Assembly: GCA_020091685.1 (NCBI GenBank)
Contig: CM034613.1
Location: forward strand, 11,407,469 to 11,471,468
DNA length: 64,000 nt
Direction of reading: 5' to 3'
From: Lutjanus erythropterus
Lineage: Eukaryota; Chordata; Actinopteri; Lutjaniformes; Lutjanidae
Positions 60,701-64,000 of the stretch are shown here, piece after piece; the stretch's first letter is position 1, and every line of letters starts with the position of its first letter. Made by a program: the position numbers and the translations under genes. Under the pieces are notes generated by a model, which was given only the letters and a program-made list of their open reading frames with translations, did not search any database and was not told where the DNA came from.

Positions 60701-63640
60701 GAGGGCACTTTATCACTTTCTCATCACTGGAAGGGCATTTAAATTATAAGTGTCCTTCCAACATGGGGATGCAATTACATCATGTTTCAATCGGTCATAT
60801 TTCTAACTGTAGAATTTGTTCTATATAGTACTGTCACTCAGATATTGGAACTAATCAATAACTGATGTAAACTATTGTAATGTTTACTGCAGTAAGATCA
60901 TGTCCACTCTAGACTCAAATCTACTTAATACTCATCATGCATGGACCTCTTGTCTCTTGTCAGGTGATTGAAGACCCTGTGGAGATCATTGACAACGAGC
61001 GGGAGCTGAAGGGTTTCCATAACATGGATGAGGTCATCAAGCTGGTCGGCTACTTCAAGAGCGAGAAATCTCCTCGTAGGTTGAAGATTATCATCTTAAG
61101 ACTGACTTTCAAGGAGATAATGATCAAAAGAAACTTAATAATATGTTTTTTTTTCTTTCATTTAGACTTCATCGAGTATGATGATGCTGCTGAGGAGTTC
61201 CACCCCTTCGTCAAATTCTTTGCCACATTTGACCCTAAGGTTTAAATTGATTTTTTGAGTATTTTGTAGAATTATTTTCATGTGTGTACACAATGTAAAT
61301 CAACCAACATTGATTTAAAATGTTAGGGATGTAGGGAACTTGTTTTTCTTTTTTCTCTTATAATTATTTCAGATTGCCAAGAAGCTGAAGCTGAAGATGA
61401 ATGAAGTTGACTTCTACGAGCCATTCATGGAGGAACCTGTCACCATTCCAGGAAAGCCCTACATTGAGTCTGAGCTTGTTGAATACATTGAACAGCATGA
61501 CAGGTGAGGTACTATAACATAAATAGTATTCCTGTTGACCTTTAAATTCTTCTCAGGTCACATCCGTTTTAATCTGATAGTCATTGTTGGATCTTAACAG
61601 TAGAGTTGAGATTTTTGGAAAGGTCACACGAGCTGTATGGAAAACATTTTTAGCAACAACGTTTGTTGAAAATCCACTTTTAGCCATTTAATCACAAAGT
61701 GCCACTCCCGGGCAATCAAAGAAACACTATTATTTCTTTAAACAAGTTTTTCATGTCAGACATGGGAATATGAATATTTTTGATGTTTTAATTTTTCAGG
61801 CCCACTCTGAGGAAGCTTGAGCCTCACAGCATGTATGAGATCTGGGTAAGACATTTGAAATCTCTCCCTAATTACAACCCCAATTCCACAAGTAGAGAAG
61901 CATTTGCAAATCATTGGATTCAGATTTTATATAAGTTTTACACAAATTTTTTGTGAGCACTATAAGAAGGCATCAGTTTGAACAGTTTGCACAATGTTCA
62001 ATATTTTTCTCCATTGACACTTATATTTTCGTCACCTTTTTATGTTCACAGGAGATTGTTTGTGTTCAAACTTTTATGTAGTATTTTTAAAGAGAATATT
62101 TCTGAACTCACTGGACAGTATTAGGATTATTACAAGCTTGAAAACTGTTTTTTTTTTCCCAAACGTCTTGTAACCTTTTTGTGTTTGCAGGAGGATGACA
62201 TTGATGGAGAGCACATTGTTGCCTTTGCTGAAGAAGATGACCCAGGTAAAATTCTACCTCTTTATTTACAGTTACAGCACTGATACGATCAAATATCAAG
62301 TTCACACTTCAGGTGACCTGGTTCACCACTGCACCTGACCTTTGAACTTTTCCTTAGACGGTTTTGAATTCCTGGAAATCCTGAAGGAGGTGGCCCGTGA
62401 GAACACCGACAACCCCAACCTCAGCATCATCTGGATCGACCCCGACAATTTCCCCCTGGTATGAACGCCGCTCACTTAAAGGAATAGTTCAGACAAGATT
62501 GAGAGATTGATAGATTGGTAGAGATAGATAGATAGCAGCACAAGTACCAGTGAAGGCAGTTAAGCAATGTACTGTTGGGGACAGGGTCAGCAGCAAAGCA
62601 CCTATTAAAAAGGCCTACCTAAAATAATGAATATCAGTTCAAGTGTACTTGAACTAAACTATTTTATATAACTGCTGTTATATAAGAAAAATATCGCTCT
62701 CTCTAAACTAACCAAACTCTGCTGGCAAAATCAGTAGTTAATTCTTTGTGTTATTGTGTGACTTTAGTGACATAAACTAACACACAGAGGCAGCACTAGA
62801 TCAGCAACTCCTCTTTTCTATGAGGTAAAATGTTGTTTTTACAAAGAAAAGTCTGGTTGAACAATAGAGATTAATATTTGGCCTTTATAAAGGTGATAAA
62901 ATATTCTAAATACAATACCATTGTGACAAAAACAAGTGGTCTACATGACATTCAGAATTGTGTCAGGATATGTAAGTCTAACTGAGTCCTTTCCTTTGTC
63001 TGCATCTCACTTTCAGCTGGTGCCATACTGGGAGAAGACCTTCCACATCGACCTTTCCTCTCCTCAGATTGGTGTGGTTGATGTTGAGGATGTAAGCAAC
63101 CTTTCTCATCTCTTGCAAAACAACTAAAATGAAAAACTGTTGTCAATAGCAATTCATGTTATTATGTATTACTGCAGGGAAAAAAAAATCATGTTGGATT
63201 GCAATCAATCAATCAGTCAATAATCCTGTGCTTCAGTAAGCGTCATAGCTTCAAATTTTACATATACATTTTAAATTGTCACGATTTCATGTCACCTTTT
63301 GTGATCATTTCAAATATGAGTTTTACCGTTTTGTAAATATTTGTGTGCCTATTCTCGGCAGGCCGACAGTGTGTGGATGGAAATGGATGACGACGATGAC
63401 ATGCCCACAGCTGACGAGCTCGAGCAGTGGATTGAGGACGTTCTGTCTGGGAAGATTGACCCAGATGATGATGATGAGGAGGAGGAGGATGATGACGACG
63501 ATGATGATGATGACGATGATGATGATGATGATGATGACGAAGACGATGATGATGATGACGATGATGATGATGATGACGACGATGATGACGATGATGATGA
63601 TGATGACGATGACGATGATGACGACGACGATGATGAATAA
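30548..63640 (+). CDS. casq1: Calsequestrin, skeletal-muscle type (casq1), 11 coding exons, 434 aa
   Basis: Calsequestrin is the low-affinity, high-capacity calcium-binding protein of the sarcoplasmic-reticulum lumen; it polymerises with calcium and works with triadin, junctin and the ryanodine receptor. Coding exons are 30548-30784, 56704-56797, 60047-60147, 60964-61075, 61166-61239, 61373-61503, 61800-61845, 62191-62245, 62358-62458, 63017-63091 and 63362-63640. All phases match. Residues 1-20 form a hydrophobic signal peptide; the mature chain should start [11 protein letters not shown]. Three cysteine-free thioredoxin-like domains follow (about 24-145, 146-250, 251-375), then 58 straight Asp/Glu residues (377-434). 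[23 protein letters not shown] and WMEMDDDDD favour CASQ1 over CASQ2, though DVLSGKI and [10 protein letters not shown] look CASQ2-like. Human CASQ1 is 396 residues, so the extra length is mostly tail. Whether this is the casq1a or casq1b duplicate cannot be told. Confidence 0.95.
33326..33940 (+). mobile_element. TTAAAGGGATAGTT dispersed element, copy 1 (intron 1)
   Basis: It starts 'ttaaagggatagtttgg' and shares ordered landmarks with the copy at 62476 in intron 9: 'gctaagcaatgt(g/a)ctg', 'agttcaagtgtac', 'ccaactgaactccac/ccaaactctgc', 'gcaaaatcagt', and 'gtctggttga'. The leading TTAA suggests a piggyBac-like target site. No coding capacity. Confidence 0.6.
34861..34995. mobile_element. 'cactgtaaaa' palindromic MITE fragment
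   Basis: It begins 'tacactgtaaaactaaatgc' and is full of short AAGTT/AACTT inverted motifs. This is the style of a short palindromic fish MITE also seen near 36410-36625 and 55790-56225. Confidence 0.45.
36410..36625. mobile_element. Palindromic AACTT/AAGTT element
   Basis: 'aatagatttttgagttttga' near 36414 is matched by its inverted partner 'ttaaaaactcaaaaatctat' near 36566, so the block folds into a long hairpin. The right flank 'gccttgagacttgaagtctt' resembles 'gccttgaaatgacgag' near 56130, a second copy. Confidence 0.6.
40838..40890 (+). mobile_element. 3' tail of a LINE- or SINE-like element
   Basis: 'gcctggttaaataaagataa' followed by repeating GATAA/AATAA units looks like the 3' end of a retroposed element with a simple-repeat tail. 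The body upstream is not recognisable. Confidence 0.35.
41662..42562 (-). mobile_element. 5'-truncated LINE reverse-transcriptase fragment, interrupted
   Basis: On the - strand the left part encodes [18 protein letters not shown], then [17 protein letters not shown] and a stop. The right part encodes [18 protein letters not shown], preceded by [15 protein letters not shown]. This order is that of the C-terminal half of a non-LTR reverse transcriptase from the catalytic (F/Y)ADD box onward; here the two residues before DD are changed and stops and frameshifts follow. It is split by the element at 41918-42351. A poly-T run at about 41641-41659 could be its poly(A) tail. Confidence 0.8.
41918..42351. 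mobile_element. hAT-like MITE (434 bp) nested in the LINE fragment
   Basis: It interrupts the LINE coding sequence between 'acgtaaac' and 'atgtagac', an 8-bp pair matching at six positions, as expected of an aged hAT target duplication. Its ends read TGGGGATGTGC and, reversed, TAGGGATGTCC. Removing it restores the LINE frame across the junction (residues V-Y then V-S-G). No coding capacity. Confidence 0.65.
45389..45565. repeat. Dispersed repeat shared with intron 2
   Basis: It shares 'gtttccagcctttt', 'tgatggtt' and 'ttatttcatttttaaaa' in the same order and spacing with 57884-58075 in intron 2. Confidence 0.5.
46045..46575. repeat. Degenerate ACAAGACA-type tandem array
   Basis: Short variants of 'ataacaagacaaaa' repeat across more than 500 bases ('acataacaagacat', 'tgtaacaagacaaa', 'ataacaaaacaaaa'). 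The opposite strand reads as strings of L, F, C, S and V in all frames, which creates false membrane-protein-like ORFs. A smaller patch of the same motif lies at 52564-52680. Confidence 0.75.
50145..50480. repeat. Degenerate 'aactttttacacttt' repeat
   Basis: Variants of 'gtaactttt(t)gcacttgtg' and 'ggaatttgtcacttttta' alternate about six times, interrupted by a T-run at about 50306-50321. It looks like a decayed minisatellite. Confidence 0.55.
50890..51460 (+). other. GC-richer intronic block with a 186-codon open frame, function unknown
   Basis: The + strand is open from 50897 to 51457 and is the longest ORF in the window apart from exon 1's read-through. The translation has no recognisable domain, changes composition along its length (acidic/basic middle, Ser/Pro/Cys-rich end) and has no clear splice or transcript signals. 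Several E-box-type CANNTG motifs occur at the left end (CACCTG near 50931, CAAGTG near 50964, CACTTG near 50988). It could be an intronic enhancer of casq1; coding is less likely. Confidence 0.25.
51887..52160. mobile_element. MITE of about 274 bp with 25-26 bp terminal inverted repeats
   Basis: The left end CTAGCTTTACCTCAGGACC... (51888-51912) is matched in reverse by 52136-52160, with about 22 of 25 positions agreeing. The inside is AT-rich and noncoding. Target duplication is unclear. Confidence 0.65.
52380..52915. mobile_element. 'acttgagta...ccacctctg' nonautonomous element with an inserted ACAAGACA patch
   Basis: It carries phrases such as 'tgtacttgagtagagt', 'ctttttacttttactccctg', 'cacttttacttgagtaaag' and ends 'ttgccacctctg', a composition typical of a widespread fish repeat whose outer end is CAGAGGTGG. 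The 'aacaagacataacaggatg' tract at 52564-52680 seems inserted into it. Confidence 0.6.
54208..54820. repeat. Dispersed repeat plus 87-bp tandem duplication
   Basis: 54208-54310 is a copy of the 'ggttaggtttaggcaa' family. From 54312 ('taacactttatatta') an AT-rich repeat follows; within it 'taaagaattt'-type units recur at 54381, 54467 and 54555 and 'caaaagcacag(c/t)tta' recurs about 88 bases apart. Relatives beginning 'taacacttta' occur near 48036 and 52168. Confidence 0.65.
55790..56225. mobile_element. Palindromic AACTT/AAGTT element, second copy
   Basis: It contains 'agtttgagtttcgttttctc', 'caactcataatttaagttaa', 'caaaactcaaaaagctactg' and 'tgccttgaaatgacgagttt', related to the 36410-36625 block in motif content and order. 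Confidence 0.45.
56704..56797 (+). CDS. casq1: casq1 coding exon 2
   Basis: It encodes [20 protein letters not shown] through ARKL plus the first base of Gly110. Acceptor CTGTCCAG, donor GTAAGC, closing in phase 1. The relaxed upstream frame from 56563 is intron. Confidence 0.95.
56798..60046 (+). other. casq1: casq1 intron 2, with repeats
   Basis: 3249 bases, AT-rich. It holds a copy of the intron 1 repeat at about 57884-58075 and a TTACAAAATG/TTATGTAATAA-rich element at about 58650-59660. The open frame at 59121-59375 has no recognisable product. Confidence 0.8.
58650..59660. repeat. 'attacaaaatg/attatgtaat' element with 47-bp tandem units
   Basis: Complementary motifs (TTACAAAATG, CATTATGTAATAA, TTTTGTAATA) are scattered over about 1 kb. 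At 59544, 59591 and 59638 the unit beginning TTATTACAAAATGT repeats with a 47-base period. It probably represents one decayed element with an amplified end. Confidence 0.5.
60047..60147 (+). CDS. casq1: casq1 coding exon 3
   Basis: It completes Gly110 and encodes [20 protein letters not shown] through VEFIYD. Acceptor TCACCAG, consensus donor GTAAGT, ending in phase 0 at residue 144, the close of thioredoxin-like domain I. Confidence 0.96.
60265..60740. repeat. 42-bp minisatellite in casq1 intron 3
   Basis: The phrase TCATATTTTCTCCACTGGAA with variants recurs at about 60308, 60349, 60391, 60433, 60475, 60545, 60587, 60669 and 60711. Most gaps are 41-42 bases and the rest are larger where units are damaged. 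The alternate half reads like 'gggcaccctaaagggaactt'. The period is a multiple of three, which explains the open frame at 60577-60828. Confidence 0.85.
60964..61075 (+). CDS. casq1: casq1 coding exon 4
   Basis: It encodes [20 protein letters not shown] through YFKSEKSP plus one base of His182, with acceptor TTGTCAG and donor GTAGGT. It opens thioredoxin-like domain II. Confidence 0.96.
61166..61239 (+). CDS. casq1: casq1 coding exon 5 (weak donor)
   Basis: It encodes (H)[13 protein letters not shown] through FFATFDPK. The acceptor is TTTAG after a T-rich tract. The donor is AAG|GTTTAA, which matches consensus poorly after the GT. Retention of the 133-base intron would add Val and stop at once. 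Confidence 0.94.
61373..61503 (+). CDS. casq1: casq1 coding exon 6
   Basis: It encodes [20 protein letters not shown] through VEYIEQHD plus two bases of Arg250. Acceptor ATTTCAG, donor GTGAGG. Confidence 0.96.
61800..61845 (+). CDS. casq1: casq1 coding exon 7
   Basis: A short exon giving (R)[15 protein letters not shown], phase 0 at its end, with acceptor TTTTTCAG and donor GTAAGA. It matches the family's start of thioredoxin-like domain III. Confidence 0.96.
61873..61985. mobile_element. Terminal fragment of a Tc1-like element in casq1 intron 7
   Basis: 'tacaaccccaattccacaag' followed by 'gcatttgcaaatcattgga' and 'ttttacacaa' looks like the two terminal repeats of the family seen at 17459, nearly joined with the middle missing. 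It lies 28 bases past exon 7. Confidence 0.6.
62191..62245 (+). CDS. casq1: casq1 coding exon 8
   Basis: It encodes [18 protein letters not shown] plus one base of Asp284. Acceptor TTTGCAG, donor GTAAAA. Confidence 0.96.
62358..62458 (+). CDS. casq1: casq1 coding exon 9
   Basis: It encodes (D)[18 protein letters not shown] through WIDPDNFPL. It contains the sequon N304-L305-S306, where human CASQ1 and CASQ2 have Asp in place of Asn as I recall them. Asp311 in WIDPDN lines up with CASQ2 Asp307, a residue mutated in human CPVT, and is kept. Donor GTATGA. Confidence 0.95.
62476..62890 (+). mobile_element. TTAAAGGGATAGTT dispersed element, copy 2 (intron 9)
   Basis: It starts 'ttaaaggaatagttcag' 17 bases past exon 9 and shares ordered landmarks with 33326-33940, including 'taagcaatgtactg', 'agttcaagtgtact' and 'ggcaaaatcagta'. 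A GATA-type simple repeat interrupts it near 62505-62535. Confidence 0.6.
63017..63091 (+). CDS. casq1: casq1 coding exon 10
   Basis: 25 codons, [20 protein letters not shown] then VDVED, in phase 0 on both sides. In mammalian calsequestrins the last part reads N-V-T-D and carries the N-glycan; here it is D339-V340-E341-D342, so the site is gone. Acceptor TTTCAG, donor GTAAGC. Confidence 0.95.
63362..63640 (+). CDS. casq1: casq1 coding exon 11 (end of domain III and acidic tail)
   Basis: It encodes [34 protein letters not shown], then 58 acidic residues (52 Asp, 6 Glu) and TAA. Acceptor CGGCAG. The tail should form the main calcium-binding, disordered C-terminus. The CK2-type Thr that mammalian CASQ1 has just before its tail is absent (IDP here), and no Ser or Thr occurs in the tail. 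Confidence 0.96.
   Translation, partial: ADSVWMEMDDDDDMPTADELEQWIEDVLSGKIDPDDDDEEEEDDDDDDDDDDDDDDDDDEDDDDDDDDDDDDDDDDDDDDDDDDDDDDDDDE
63464..63637 (+). repeat. casq1: In-frame GAY (GAT/GAC) trinucleotide repeat coding the acidic tail
   Basis: All 58 codons are GAT, GAC, GAG or GAA. GAT and GAC are interspersed, which breaks up the pure repeat without changing the protein. The same tract reads as poly-Met/Thr, poly-Ser or poly-Ile/Val in other frames; those open frames are artefacts. Confidence 0.95.
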
Positions 63641-63975
63641 ATGTTCACTACCATCTTTCACTTCACCATGATTTAGCCAGTAATGGCAAAACCCAAAAGT
63701 AGCACCATTTTTTTCTAACATCTTGCAGCAAACACAGTTTGTGTCTGCTTGCTTCCTGTATGGTTTCCTGTAAGGGACAAACATAATGACCCTGTGTGAA
63801 ACGTTTACTGTGAGTCAGGGAAGAGGTTTTATGAAGAAGCAGAGGATTTGCATCTCTGATGAACGGGGTTGCAGCTTAAAATGTTACCGCCTTATGTGTC
63901 CTTTGTTACTCTGTTAAAATACGCTAATGTCTCACCTCGAAGGTTCACAATAAATGTGAGCAAACAGGTTAACAG
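63641..63975 (+). other. casq1: casq1 3' UTR
   Basis: Runs from the stop codon to shortly past the AATAAA at 63949. The end point near 63970-63980 is inferred from usual cleavage spacing. Confidence 0.6.
63949..63954 (+). terminator. casq1: Poly(A) signal AATAAA
   Basis: Canonical hexamer 309 bases after the stop codon, the most likely signal for casq1. Another AATAAA (63636-63641) overlaps the stop codon itself and would leave almost no 3' UTR. Confidence 0.65.
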
Positions 63976-64000
63976 AGGCTAACTTCCCTGACATTTTCTA

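Noticed and set aside
30548..63640. Assigning the gene as casq2 (cardiac)
   Set aside because: [23 protein letters not shown] and WMEMDDDDD fit CASQ1 better, and the CASQ2-type tail with serines is absent, although some segments look CASQ2-like.
63276..63784. Open frames coding poly-Met/Thr (+), poly-Ser and poly-Ile/Val (-) across the casq1 tail
   Set aside because: They are alternate frames of the GAY repeat; the Asp/Glu frame joins exon 10 in phase and matches the calsequestrin C-terminus.
1..64000. tRNA, rRNA, snoRNA or microRNA genes
   Set aside because: No A/B-box pair, cloverleaf or other recognisable RNA signature was seen by eye; a covariance-model scan would be decisive.

Overview
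The window is vertebrate nuclear DNA, most likely from a teleost fish. It is AT-rich and gene-poor, with introns that have GT/AG borders. It is full of CA microsatellites, minisatellites and decayed DNA-transposon and LINE pieces of the kind common in fish genomes. There is no sign of bacterial, phage or plasmid organisation, no CRISPR array and no recognisable tRNA or rRNA gene.

One protein-coding gene can be built completely: calsequestrin, best matched to the skeletal-muscle form casq1. It lies on the + strand from the ATG at 30548 to the TAA at 63640. The 11 coding exons join in frame into a 434-residue protein with a signal peptide, three thioredoxin-like domains and a very long acidic C-terminus of 58 uninterrupted Asp/Glu residues. 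Intron 1 is about 25.9 kb; the other ten exons sit in the last 7 kb. Candidate control elements upstream of exon 1 are a MEF2-type site, E-boxes and a TATA-like box. A poly(A) signal lies about 310 bases past the stop.

The left 30 kb has no gene that can be completed. Two promoter-like places stand out. One is a CpG-rich block near 4500-5000 that looks like a noncoding first exon on the - strand, with a strong splice donor. The other is a weaker candidate first coding exon on the + strand at 633-679. The rest is intergenic sequence with repeats: a 16-bp minisatellite (12259-12466), a 182-bp MITE with perfect 10-bp ends (10597-10778), two dead Tc1-like transposons on the - strand (about 8605-9255 and 17459-18145), and a family of AAGGGTTC-type repeats arranged as a large inverted pair (25045-25909 and 26592-27208).

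The casq1 introns hold a 5'-truncated LINE reverse-transcriptase fragment split by a hAT-like MITE, other palindromic elements, an ACAAGACA-type array, and a 42-bp minisatellite in intron 3. I see no previously undescribed multi-gene system. The most unusual biology is in the calsequestrin: the acidic-tail expansion, loss of the usual glycosylation sequon with a new one elsewhere, and loss of the CK2-type Thr before the tail.
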